From the NCBI GenBank assembly GCA_013288145.1, contig JABDCJ010000017.1, forward strand, positions 196 through 40,463: a stretch of DNA of 40,268 bases. Reading direction: 5' to 3'. Of this stretch, positions 9,101-16,438 are shown piece by piece. The notes below the pieces were generated by a model that was not told the origin of the DNA, searched no databases, and was given only the letters and a program-made list of their open reading frames with translations. The stretch's first letter is position 1; each line of letters starts with the position of its first letter. The translations under genes were made by a program, and so were the position numbers. This stretch comes from Nitrososphaerota archaeon. GTDB lineage: Archaea; Thermoproteota; Nitrososphaeria; Nitrososphaerales; CADDZS01.

Positions 9101-9751
9101 TACTGGTGGAAATTTGACGGCCTCGGGAGCGATTCTTCCAAATCTTGCTCCAGTTATGAGGGCACCATCGTTAGTCTTGACGGTATGGGAAGGGAGTACT
9201 GTTAGCTGGTTCGCGGGGAGCGCAGAGAGCGCCTTTGATACTGGAGACTCTTCTGGTGGAGCGACTGAAGCGGTCACCGGAAGGTGGACAATCGGAATGG
9301 TCGGGGCCGGTCTAACTGGAGAGATCGGTACGGGTGTAGGCGCTTTACCCGGAGGCGCCACTTCAGACAGCACAGAGCTTGGAGTATTAAGGCTAAATGC
9401 CGCCAAATACGGGTTCCCGAGAGACAGACTAGCCATAATGATCGGCATGGCAGTTCTGGACGGAGGGCCTATCTCTCTGTTGTACGTCAGAGGAGCGCCT
9501 GCAACGTTTATACTCGCAACACTTGTCTCGTCTATGTTGTCTTTCACAGCACGTATGGTCACTTTCATAGTTCCCGGACGCGGGAATTGGTAGTATCGAG
9601 AGGTCGTCTCCACCCCGTTGATGGTAATGACAGCCCCCGAATCGTCGGAGTAAGGTTTACCGTTAATATCTGTAGCTTGAATGAGTACGGATTGACCCGG
9701 CGAGACCGACGCGGGTTTCACAGCAACAGGGCCCAATAGTGAATTTGCCAA
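6110..9751 (-). CDS. Giant PKD / permuted NlpC-P60-like / carboxypeptidase-regulatory-like protein
   Basis: A 1213-aa protein with no signal peptide or anchor that I can see. Order: an N-terminal Ig-like segment (about 1-90), a Pro-rich stretch (about 110-190), and a PKD-like domain near 215-260 (HWDFGDGS). Beta-rich repeats then run to about 560. The next region resembles a circularly permuted NlpC/P60 (papain-like) fold: KGDVILS, YHSHSGLM with His632/His634, and much later SPAVCSSFIW with Cys810. In permuted members the His precedes the Cys, as here. A carboxypeptidase-regulatory-like beta domain is near 970-1035 (VSGTVTSNGAPVPGANVSL), followed by a C-terminal beta domain with four Cys. Start is TTG at 9751, the only start before an upstream stop; a TATA-like TATTATACA lies about 34 bases away. 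It converges on the CHAT operon and diverges from the PLD gene. Function unknown; a cysteine peptidase or amidase acting on a target held by beta domains is my inference. Confidence 0.75.
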   Translation of the reverse strand: MANSLLGPVAVKPASVSPGQSVLIQATDINGKPYSDDSGAVITINGVETTSRYYQFPRPGTMKVTIRAVKDNIDETSVASINVAGAPLTYNREIGPPSRTAMPIIMASLSLGNPYLAAFSLNTPSSVLSEVAPPGKAPTPVPISPVRPAPTIPIVHLPVTASVAPPEESPVSKALSALPANQLTVLPSHTVKTNDGALITGARFGRIAPEAVKFPPVATSYHWDFGDGSTQTTQSPMTTHDYFPAIQADKVSHSFDVSCTIVHDNLTVKRTLVLVSAYGISKQLGTIVPYYTGDEFATFQGIAFSGTMIVRNIENQIITLQQMAIVPVSDDPTILPPAPKFSTMQTPVTIQANSSVALGVYVTETQLGNIGPKTSGFTVYYLGNTSGVKFKNPIIPKQVVSLSSVPSIPGVADPTAPVAAKLGVSAQLPGVKITDTHAVVNDTLPPPVNVRFSHTFRIRLTDSGWNQPAASLAKVVWDHTLVLNGVSSKLSSVKSVILQGKPSIDPATSTIAIPISSKSIDVATQELVGKSIQAGLSGILAKTATLRAISAPPAGAVQAGQVCDPDNISDSDAATAENAGLACQTTKVTETVLIPGSFQNAQKGDVILSPGQDGADNLIGALLRSLVPPQYHSHSGLMTQNYFEITHCTASENRLVASSNLVGFEGIGGIQPNVLEFGWPGSITQTVDNAINGERWNDPIDPSGKTAYIVQGFNPEPLGIENSSNDFVLVYPMVVKPMPENEELARPLLRRAADLARSKGAKVDGSGNLIKQAGAYYCFYAYSNPAISTGFTSPAPASAGWAQGLSPAVCSSFIWLCMKESGINLVGPNPIENQSELSAMAVANGEVIGPDTPDGLFFYSSARRQAAAQILNSVLNNMVMEKEGFAQNLPVVNSAVAQSIANQVLNMFASNKANMNSSLAWQNPGDANAVSPDDILRGWNPICFGYAEQVQYLPAYSEQYIVSRWVQVTTYGVVSGTVTSNGAPVPGANVSLNDMLTTTTDQNGAFTLNKVPVGSYNLKASATVMTNGIDEQMANGLNGPAGQGTPITTTTSNPNQTNLVVPLKPLPPYFRSLAIQGSWKSDHGDLNATHQQGLCPTQGPLTNSISVDPGINGQGTVGTMTPPFSFDYNNQGLFGCNYAFTAALLADLSIQVTINGTLHDDSSQDEQASQTLTFNVPAGSSVGWEMWMQYNGNTYHNGPAYFTGTAANNQLAS

Positions 9752-10316
9752 AATGCATCAGTTGCGACTGTTTCATATCTTGTATAATAGTCTTTATGTC
9801 ATCGCGGAACTGTTTATCGAGAAATCTTGTCTTTTTTTAGATAATTTGGCTATTATTCCCATAATGGTTCTAGGTCTCGTGACAGACGTATTCGTGAAAG
9901 AAATTTCCTCACCATCATCGGTTTCCCGCGATTCCTTACAAGTCTCCGAAGGTTGAGAGGCTCATTTATGACGGCCGCAATATTTAGAGCGATCCTAAAT
10001 AATTGTTGTTTAGAGTAATTTATCTCAAACAGGTATGATTTGAGACTGTTTATGGGAATCGATATTTTTCCGATATAGAGAAGTGCTTGTGATAGATTTT
10101 CTCCTCGCAAGTTTAGTATTTGCTAAATCTTTTACTAACCCAAATAAGCAGAAATCAATAGCTTAATAGTGACTGTCTGACTCAACCCAAATGGCGGTTG
10201 ATTTGTTTTCTTGCGAACCTAGGGATAAGAATTCGCTGATTACCCCTTTAGATTATTCCCTGGGTAACCTAAAACTACTCGTATGCAAATATGTTCTATA
10301 ATGGATTTACAAGGCC
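9752..10316. other. AT-rich divergent intergenic region between giant protein and PLD genes
   Basis: No convincing gene lies here; the longest frame (minus strand, 9853-10110) has protein-unlike composition. It holds a TATA-like box for the minus-strand gene (9781-9790), and AAATATGTTC and TTCTATAAT near 10287-10302 ahead of the PLD-like gene. It also has two copies of AACCCAAAT (10137-10145 and 10184-10192), the second inside a short inverted repeat. The length and AT-richness suggest regulation of both flanking genes. Confidence 0.45.
10182..10201. repeat. Inverted repeat TCAACC-N8-GGTTGA upstream of PLD gene
   Basis: Six-base perfect arms at 10182-10187 and 10196-10201 are separated by 8 bases. 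The left arm overlaps AACCCAAAT, which also occurs 47 bases upstream at 10137-10145. It could be an operator for the PLD-like gene about 115 bases downstream. Short arms make chance a serious alternative. Confidence 0.25.
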
Positions 10317-11996
10317 TTGATTACCTTGAGCTCATTCAGGTCTCAGTCAAACAATGACGGATTTTATACGACTTGTTATCTTGGAGACTCAGCAGTACTT
10401 CTAGCTTTCAACATCGATCCCTCTCACTTGGATAATCTTGCAGGATTCACAGTTGAATGCACTACCCCAAATAAGGGGCCATATCAATCCAACAAATATT
10501 TCTTGAAGAACAGAATCGGCTTCAAGGAACAGCCTCCCGGCTCCACTCTGCTTGAAGGATCCGACGAAGCCCCTTTCCAATCATTTCACTGGGTTCATTT
10601 TCCCTCGGCTGGACCCGGCCAGTATCAGTACTCATGCTATGCGGCTTTTTTCAATCCTGACGGAACGATCCGCCTAGGGCAAAATGTAACAGTTACAACA
10701 GACCTCAGCTACCGATCCTATCCAAAATTGGAAGCCGGATTTACAAGAGGGTACATCTCATCTCAAGCGTATGCTGACCGTTTCACGAATAAGCCGATCG
10801 GGCCCACGCCGAAGAGCATGGACTTTGATACGACTCCATATCTGGGTCAGTACATATGGCTGGGAGCACACGCAAGGCAAGAAATCTTTGAGTTTCTTAA
10901 AGAATGCGAAACTGACAACTCAATTGCCCTCGACGTTTTCTCTTTCGATTTCGACGAGCCTGATATCATCAGGAGTCTTTGCAAGCTGGGCACCCGGGTC
11001 AGAGTTTTTCAGGACGACTCACCTGAGCATACAACCGCTACTTCCCTCGAGCCCAAAACTGTTACAACATTGCAAGCTAGCGGTATTCAAGTAAAATTAG
11101 GGCACTTCTCCCGCTTTGCTCACGACAAGGTTATGATTCAAAAAGACAAGAATGGGATTGCCCTAAAAGTATTAACTGGATCGGCGAATTTTTCACTTAG
11201 GGGGATGTATGTCCAAGCAAATAGTGTACTCGTGTCCTCCGACCAGATAATCGCGGCGAAGTACGAAGAGGCATTTCAGCAAGCCTGGAACAATGAACAG
11301 TCATTCAAATCCTCGACAATAGCGTCTGCTTGGTTTGGTTTCCCTTCGAGTACCGAGTCCCCCCAGCTTTCGGTGAGTTTCGCGCCACATCCCTCTCCTC
11401 CCTTTTCTCTGGACAAAGTTGCAACAGCAATACAAACTGCCAAGAGTTCAGTCTTCTTTGCAGTTATGCAAGCTGAAGGCGGGGGCCCCGTAATCGCTGC
11501 ACTTGAGAATCTAGCCGGGAATCAAGGGGTACTTTCCCTAGGCACAATCCAATCTGCATCACAGATGAAGCTCTTCAAACAGGGGTTGAGTGACTCGGTC
11601 GCATCGTTCAACTATTTGGGTAAGACCGTACCAAAACCGTTCGAACCCGAAACAAGTGGCGGCATTGGGCAGGTTATACATCACAAGTTTGTTGTAGTTG
11701 ACTTCAACAGCTCGTCACCCGTGGTTTTCTGCGGGTCATCGAATCTATCCTCAGGAGGAGAGGTGGATAATGGTGATAACCTAATCGCGATAAGTGATCA
11801 AAGGATAGCAACGATGTATGCAGTTGAAGCGATTCGACTATACGACCATTACGAATTCAGAAGTATCGAAGAGAGCAGCGCTGCCGCGAATACCAGCATC
11901 GCTCTACAAACTACCAGTGAATGGTCAAAACCGTATTTCTCTGCTGGACAGGTAAAGTTTACGGAAAGACAGCTTCTTTGCCCTATTACAGATTGA
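10317..11996 (+). CDS. Phospholipase D-superfamily protein with two HKD motifs
   Basis: A 559-aa protein. Residues about 1-150 form a beta-rich N-terminal domain (FYTTCYLGDSAVLLAFNID; YSCYAAFFNPDG). Two PLD phosphodiesterase halves follow. The first has H269-x-K271 (HDKVMIQKD) plus GSANFS; the second has H455-x-K457 (HHKFVVVD) plus GSSNLSSGG and DNGDN. Both HxK(x4)D...GS(A/S)N motifs look intact, so an active phosphodiesterase (nuclease or phospholipase) is expected. No signal peptide or transmembrane helix is visible, so it is probably cytoplasmic. Starts are TTG at 10317 or TTG at 10326; no ATG is available before a stop at 10299. It is transcribed divergently from the 1213-aa protein. PLD-family nucleases occur as effectors in several anti-phage systems, so linkage to a CHAT protein is suggestive. 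The target cannot be read from sequence. Confidence 0.85.
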   Translation: MITLSSFRSQSNNDGFYTTCYLGDSAVLLAFNIDPSHLDNLAGFTVECTTPNKGPYQSNKYFLKNRIGFKEQPPGSTLLEGSDEAPFQSFHWVHFPSAGPGQYQYSCYAAFFNPDGTIRLGQNVTVTTDLSYRSYPKLEAGFTRGYISSQAYADRFTNKPIGPTPKSMDFDTTPYLGQYIWLGAHARQEIFEFLKECETDNSIALDVFSFDFDEPDIIRSLCKLGTRVRVFQDDSPEHTTATSLEPKTVTTLQASGIQVKLGHFSRFAHDKVMIQKDKNGIALKVLTGSANFSLRGMYVQANSVLVSSDQIIAAKYEEAFQQAWNNEQSFKSSTIASAWFGFPSSTESPQLSVSFAPHPSPPFSLDKVATAIQTAKSSVFFAVMQAEGGGPVIAALENLAGNQGVLSLGTIQSASQMKLFKQGLSDSVASFNYLGKTVPKPFEPETSGGIGQVIHHKFVVVDFNSSSPVVFCGSSNLSSGGEVDNGDNLIAISDQRIATMYAVEAIRLYDHYEFRSIEESSAAANTSIALQTTSEWSKPYFSAGQVKFTERQLLCPITD

Positions 11997-12261
11997 ATTC
12001 AGTACGCTCAGATTTTTGAGTTGTCGAAAACTTTCTTGAACGGAGAGTGACCGGGATGAGGCACTATTCAGGACCTAAGAAGAGAATTTTTTCTCAATCT
12101 GCTGAAGAAATGTCCTCCAAACGCCGGCAGACTTCAATTACTAGTAATCATCGCTCATGAATTCCAATCCGAGGAGTATCTGGCAGAAAATCATGATCTA
12201 AATTCGACTTGATCTATGCCTAAATAGCTCAAACGGAAGGAGCCTTTGCTGCGAGAGTTTA

Positions 12262-13281
12262 TTGAATATTCAGCATTTGGAAAGAGTCGGAATTGGAAAC
12301 TTTCCCACGCCGCTAGAGTCAATGCCGCGATTGTCAGATGAGCTCGGAGGTGCGAGGCTTTTTGTAAAAAGAGAAGACATGACCGGACTCGCGATGGGAG
12401 GCAACAAAACGAGGGTACTGGACTATCTTCTCGTCGAGGCAAAGAAAATGAAAGCCGATGCAGTGGTTACAACATGCGGGATCCAATCCAACTGGTCAAG
12501 GCAGACCGTCGCAGCAGCGATCAAACTTGGAATCAAGCCATCACTTGTCCTCAGAATGGCTCAGTTCAAAAAGAAGCCAAAAGTCCTGGATGGTAATATC
12601 CTTCTGGACCACATAATGGGCGCAGACATCCGAATAGTTGACATGGGAATCGATGAAGATCCCGAGGAGTATCTGCAGGAGGAAGCAAAGAGGCTCCGAA
12701 AAAAGGGATATAATCCTATAGTTTTAGGGCCGAAGATGTCTTCCTCTCCGACGGCAGCTGCTGCTTATGCAGAATGCATCTTCGAAATGCAAGAGCAGGT
12801 GGACAAAGCTAAGACACAAATTGATGCCATAGTAGTTGCCAACGGTTCGGGGCCGACTCATGCAGGTCTCGCACTGGGTGTAAAGATGCTCGGGCTCAAA
12901 ACTAGAGTAATAGGGGTCAATATCGGCGCATACAAAACTTCCAAAGTCACCGACACTATTCTTGAAAGCGCGGCTGGAGCTTCGAAACTATTTGGAACTG
13001 ATGTAGAACTTCAGAGAAATGATGTAGAGGTAAGGGACGGCTACGCCGGAAAAGGGTACGGATTTACTACAAAATCCTCAAACCGCGCATTGCGCCTCAT
13101 TGCGAGGAAGGAAGGACTAATCATTGATCCTGTATACACGGCAAAGACCATGGCATTCATAATCGATTCTGTAAAAGACGGGGAATTCAAGAAAGACGAG
13201 ACGGTGTGCTTTATGCACACCGGCGGGGTTCCAGCACTATTTCCTTACCGATCCGAATTCCAGCCAAAGAAGGCAATTTAG
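12262..13281 (+). CDS. PLP-dependent D-cysteine desulfhydrase / ACC deaminase family enzyme
   Basis: A 339-aa fold-type II PLP enzyme. The N-terminus FPTPLESMPRLSDELGG, KREDMTGLAMGGNKTR with the probable PLP-binding Lys49, CGIQSNWSRQTVAAA, VANGSGPTHAGLALG and MHTGGVPALFPY all match the D-cysteine desulfhydrase/1-aminocyclopropane-1-carboxylate deaminase family. Such enzymes deaminate small amino acids to ammonia and an oxo-acid. The family boundary between the two activities needs active-site modelling. Start TTG at 12262 is used because no other start precedes the family N-terminus and the frame is closed at 12199. A TATA-like CCTAAATA (12219-12226) would give a short leader. It converges with the solute-binding protein gene, 36 bases apart. 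Confidence 0.85.
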   Translation: MNIQHLERVGIGNFPTPLESMPRLSDELGGARLFVKREDMTGLAMGGNKTRVLDYLLVEAKKMKADAVVTTCGIQSNWSRQTVAAAIKLGIKPSLVLRMAQFKKKPKVLDGNILLDHIMGADIRIVDMGIDEDPEEYLQEEAKRLRKKGYNPIVLGPKMSSSPTAAAAYAECIFEMQEQVDKAKTQIDAIVVANGSGPTHAGLALGVKMLGLKTRVIGVNIGAYKTSKVTDTILESAAGASKLFGTDVELQRNDVEVRDGYAGKGYGFTTKSSNRALRLIARKEGLIIDPVYTAKTMAFIIDSVKDGEFKKDETVCFMHTGGVPALFPYRSEFQPKKAI

Positions 13282-13317
13282 TCCTAGACTGGAAAGTAGT
13301 TCAGCTGAGACTAATCG

Positions 13318-15369
13318 CTAACTGGTAGAGTTAGCAGGGATGACAGTATTGATGATTGCCTCCGTGTCCTGACCGTTGAAGACTGGATCGACCATCAAAC
13401 TTTTGATCTGATGAGTGTCGTATACAATCGATCCGCCCGAGGGTAGCCAGCTGCTTAGCAGTCCAATCCACGCATATGGTGCATCGTTGTAGATCTGTCC
13501 CTGCGCCGTCTTGCAAAGTGACTGAATTTCGGTTGCATTTGAGATCGTCGTAAATGAATTAACGCACTTTTGCACAACAGGGTTGTAGTAAACAGCCGTG
13601 TTGCCGAAGAATGAAGTATTGCTCACAAACGAGATCCAATAGTCAGCCGGGGTTAGAGCTCCGGGAGACCAGCCAGAACCTGCATTTACAAACGAGAGCT
13701 GTCCGAGCTGCTCGGCGTTCTGAAGATTCGTCTGGTACGTTCCCCAAGGTGCCCAGTATGAATTAGCGGTCTCCACGATAATGTTCACGCTTATCCCGAT
13801 TGCGCTCAAGTCGCTCTGAATGACTTGGGCTGCGTTCGTGCAAGAATCACAACCCGAAATAATGTTCATGGTAAGTGTCGGCATGCTGCTTACATGTGCC
13901 TGCGAGAGATAACTCTGCGCCAGACTGACATTGTACTGATAAGGCGTGTAATTTCCAAGATCGTAGTAGTCCTTCCATGCAGGATAATCCGGTCCCACGT
14001 ATGGATTCATCTGTCCCAGGTACGCTTTCTGGTAAAGATACGTGTAATTGATGGCGTGTACTATAGCTTGCCTGACCGCTGTGATGTTCGTTGGATATAC
14101 GTGTGTGTTCAGACCGAGCAAAATCACCTGTCCAGCAGTTGGAGGTAGCGTGATGTAGTTTAGGGCAGGATTGCTGGTAACCAATCGCCAGTCGCTAGGT
14201 TCAATGTCCGATATCTGAGTAGCTCCAGTCTTGAGGTCTGTGAATCTTGATACATCGTCAGGCTTGTAGTAAATTATCACTTTCTTGTAATGACCGGGAT
14301 CCCAAATCGGTTGCGCACTAATTTCCTGCGCACTCATGTTTCTTCCCCAATAGTTGGGATCTTGTTGGAATACAGCGTAGGCATTCTCGACAATGTCGGT
14401 GAAAACGTAAGGACCGCTGCCAGGTATAGGGTGCTGGTTAAAGTAAGCATTGAACGCCGCCGGAGTACCAAAACCACCATGCTCTAGCACCCACTGAGTA
14501 TCAAACATTAGTCCATTGAGCACAATCAAAGTTCCGGGGAACCACTGGAATGGAGACTGCAATCGAAATACAATCTGGTATGGATTGGTGACGTAAATCG
14601 GCCATGAGCTGTTCATCATCATCTTGAGGACTGACTGATTGGGTTGAATTATTCCGGATTGATTTAGCTGATTAATTGTGGCGGGTCCGAAACTGACCGG
14701 AGACATGTTGAAGAAATTATATCCGACCATCCAGTTCGAGCTGTTACCTGAGAGGTAATAGAAACCGTACATCTCTGTCCAGACCTGATACGCATTGAAT
14801 GCATTCCCATCTGAAAAGTGTACATTCTGGCGTAGGTTGAAAGTGTACGTCAGAGCGTCTGATGAAATCGTCCAGTTTTGTGCCAAGCCAGGAAGGAATT
14901 GTATGACACCATGGCCGTATTCGGCCGATTCATTGACTGAGACCAATGGCTGGTAGACAGAATATAGTCCCCACAATGGCCAGTTGTTAGAAGTTACCGC
15001 ATGAAGCTCGTTGAAATCAGTTAGCGGCCAGAACCACGCGTCCATTGAGAGCGTCTGCCCATTGGAGGCAACGCTCGAGGTAGAACTTGAGGTCGAACTT
15101 GATGATGACGAAGACGAAGTTGGTGAAGAAATTGACGAGCTACTTGATGATGAAACTAAACTTGAAGAAGACGAACTTGAATAAACTGAACTCGAAGAAG
15201 AAGAAGCAGAACTAGATGAAGATATACTTGACGAAGAAGTAGTTGAGGAGCTGCTACTTTGATTGCCCTGGGTAGAAACGTAGTACAAACCGCCTGCTAG
15301 CGCTACAATTAGAATTACAATTACCGCAACCGCGACGGTGCGCGCTATTGCTCTATGTCCAAAATACAC
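13318..15369 (-). CDS. Membrane-anchored family-5 ABC solute-binding protein (paralogue 1)
   Basis: A 683-aa extracellular binding protein of the peptide/nickel/oligosaccharide SBP_bac_5 (DppA/OppA-like) class. An N-terminal transmembrane helix lies at about residues 12-30 (VAVAVIVILIVALAGGLYY) and a Ser-rich linker at about 35-105. The globular domain shows YSVYQPLV, LPGLAQNWTIS, YTFNLRQNVHFSDG, and the hinge-region hallmark VRQAIVHAINY. Many N-x-S/T sequons suggest S-layer-zone glycosylation. The start is GTG at 15369; the frame is closed just upstream and a TATA-like box is centred 30 bases before it. Archaeal oligosaccharide transporters often use family-5 binding proteins, so the ligand may be a sugar. 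No permease or ATPase gene is in the window. Closely resembles the proteins at 16439 and 24280. Confidence 0.88.
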   Translation of the reverse strand: MYFGHRAIARTVAVAVIVILIVALAGGLYYVSTQGNQSSSSSTTSSSSISSSSSASSSSSSVYSSSSSSSLVSSSSSSSISSPTSSSSSSSSTSSSTSSVASNGQTLSMDAWFWPLTDFNELHAVTSNNWPLWGLYSVYQPLVSVNESAEYGHGVIQFLPGLAQNWTISSDALTYTFNLRQNVHFSDGNAFNAYQVWTEMYGFYYLSGNSSNWMVGYNFFNMSPVSFGPATINQLNQSGIIQPNQSVLKMMMNSSWPIYVTNPYQIVFRLQSPFQWFPGTLIVLNGLMFDTQWVLEHGGFGTPAAFNAYFNQHPIPGSGPYVFTDIVENAYAVFQQDPNYWGRNMSAQEISAQPIWDPGHYKKVIIYYKPDDVSRFTDLKTGATQISDIEPSDWRLVTSNPALNYITLPPTAGQVILLGLNTHVYPTNITAVRQAIVHAINYTYLYQKAYLGQMNPYVGPDYPAWKDYYDLGNYTPYQYNVSLAQSYLSQAHVSSMPTLTMNIISGCDSCTNAAQVIQSDLSAIGISVNIIVETANSYWAPWGTYQTNLQNAEQLGQLSFVNAGSGWSPGALTPADYWISFVSNTSFFGNTAVYYNPVVQKCVNSFTTISNATEIQSLCKTAQGQIYNDAPYAWIGLLSSWLPSGGSIVYDTHQIKSLMVDPVFNGQDTEAIINTVIPANSTS

Positions 15370-15394
15370 AAGATTGCGCTAAGATTCCCGAATT

Positions 15395-15403
15395 GATAAA
15401 AGA
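15395..15403 (-). promoter_or_regulatory. TATA-like promoter of solute-binding protein 1
   Basis: Minus-strand TCTTTTATC, centred about 30 bases before the GTG at 15369. The spacing predicts a leaderless or nearly leaderless mRNA. Confidence 0.45.
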
Positions 15404-15417
15404 CTTTCGAGCTAATT

Positions 15418-16185
15418 TCAGTGCCGAACCAAATATCCACCGTCAACTCTGTACGCCGATCCCGTTATCCATGAAGCTTCATCCGAACATAAGAACAGCG
15501 CAATTTTGCCAATATCCTCCGGAGTACCAAGCCTCTTGATGATATGCGCGTCTATTACTTCTGCGAGCGCTTTTTCGGGATTTGGTCTAGAAGCTAGCCA
15601 GACCCGAAACAGCGGAGTGTCGACCGAACCAGGAAGTATGCAATTCACTCTAATCCCGTAACGCCCGAGATCTTTAGCCATAGCTGTGACTATTGAAATA
15701 ATCCCACCTTTAGTCCCCGAGTAAGCGACTTGATCTTCCTCTCCGCTTATTGCGCTCGTCGAAGATGTGAATAGGATCGCGCCACCGCCCGTTTTCTTCA
15801 TCGCGGGTACTACAGATTTTGTCAGGAAAAAGTGCCCTCTAAGGTTTGTACTGAAAAGATTCTCCCAATCAGCTTCGGTGGTATCTAACGTAGTTTTCAG
15901 GATGTTTATACCAGCATTTCCAAACAAAATATCCACTTTGCCATAGCGCTCGATAACCTTTGGCACAATTTGATTCACGTCATCTAGGTTTGATAGATCA
16001 GCCTTCAAATAGAATCCTTCTTTACCTAATGCCCTAATTTCGTCCTCTATGCTTTTCCCCATCTCGTCATTTCTGTCGACTATCGCCACTTTAGCTCCTT
16101 CTGATGCAAATATGGAAGAGGAAGCGCGCCCCATTCCTGAAGCTCCTCCAGTTATTATCGCCACTTTGTTTGCTAATCTAGGCAA
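15418..16185 (-). CDS. Short-chain dehydrogenase/reductase (SDR)
   Basis: A classical SDR, 255 aa from the TTG at 16185. Motifs: cofactor-binding TGGASGMG, NAGIN, catalytic Ser in SSTSAISGEEDQ, YSGTKGG (Tyr and Lys of YxxxK), and a C-terminal ITGSAYRVDGGY. The acidic residue after beta-2 (VDR) favours NAD(H). The longer frame starting at ATG 16236 adds 17 residues unlike the family. A TATA-like box at 16215-16223 sits just where it would drive a leaderless message from about 16190, so TTG 16185 (MPRLANKVAIITGG) is preferred. It lies between two solute-binding protein genes on the same strand, suggesting oxidation of an imported sugar or hydroxy acid. Substrate unknown. Confidence 0.87.
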   Translation of the reverse strand: MPRLANKVAIITGGASGMGRASSSIFASEGAKVAIVDRNDEMGKSIEDEIRALGKEGFYLKADLSNLDDVNQIVPKVIERYGKVDILFGNAGINILKTTLDTTEADWENLFSTNLRGHFFLTKSVVPAMKKTGGGAILFTSSTSAISGEEDQVAYSGTKGGIISIVTAMAKDLGRYGIRVNCILPGSVDTPLFRVWLASRPNPEKALAEVIDAHIIKRLGTPEDIGKIALFLCSDEASWITGSAYRVDGGYLVRH

Positions 16186-16214
16186 GGACTTTGCTCGGAG
16201 TTCAATCTTCAAAA

Positions 16215-16223
16215 ATAAATATT
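16215..16223 (-). promoter_or_regulatory. TATA-like promoter deciding the SDR start
   Basis: Minus-strand AATATTTAT, centred about 33 bases before TTG 16185 but inside the longer theoretical frame from 16236. It argues for the downstream start. Confidence 0.45.
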
Positions 16224-16438
16224 GCGGATATTGCAACGCCTTGAACTAGGAGATTGTGTGGCCGTACAAGAGACGTAGACTTCATGGCTTAGCTCTCTGA
16301 CCACTAGATCGGATTAGATAAAGCCGTTTCTAAACGAATGATAGTCTTTCTGTGATTTAGAAAATCTAGAATAGCATTCCGCTAACAGAGTAGCAAAGTG
16401 GATGCCTTGCGTGTAGCGTGGTAGATTGATAGGAAAGT

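Noticed and set aside
9114..9593. 159-codon plus-strand frame
   Set aside because: Shadow of the giant minus-strand protein, whose frame has clear domain motifs across the same bases.
9853..10110. 85-codon minus-strand frame in the divergent gap
   Set aside because: Composition and AT-rich context do not look like protein, and promoters of both neighbours occupy the region.
15060..15260. Simple-sequence repeats resembling a CRISPR or tandem repeat
   Set aside because: They are degenerate Ser codons of the linker; there is no regular repeat-spacer unit.
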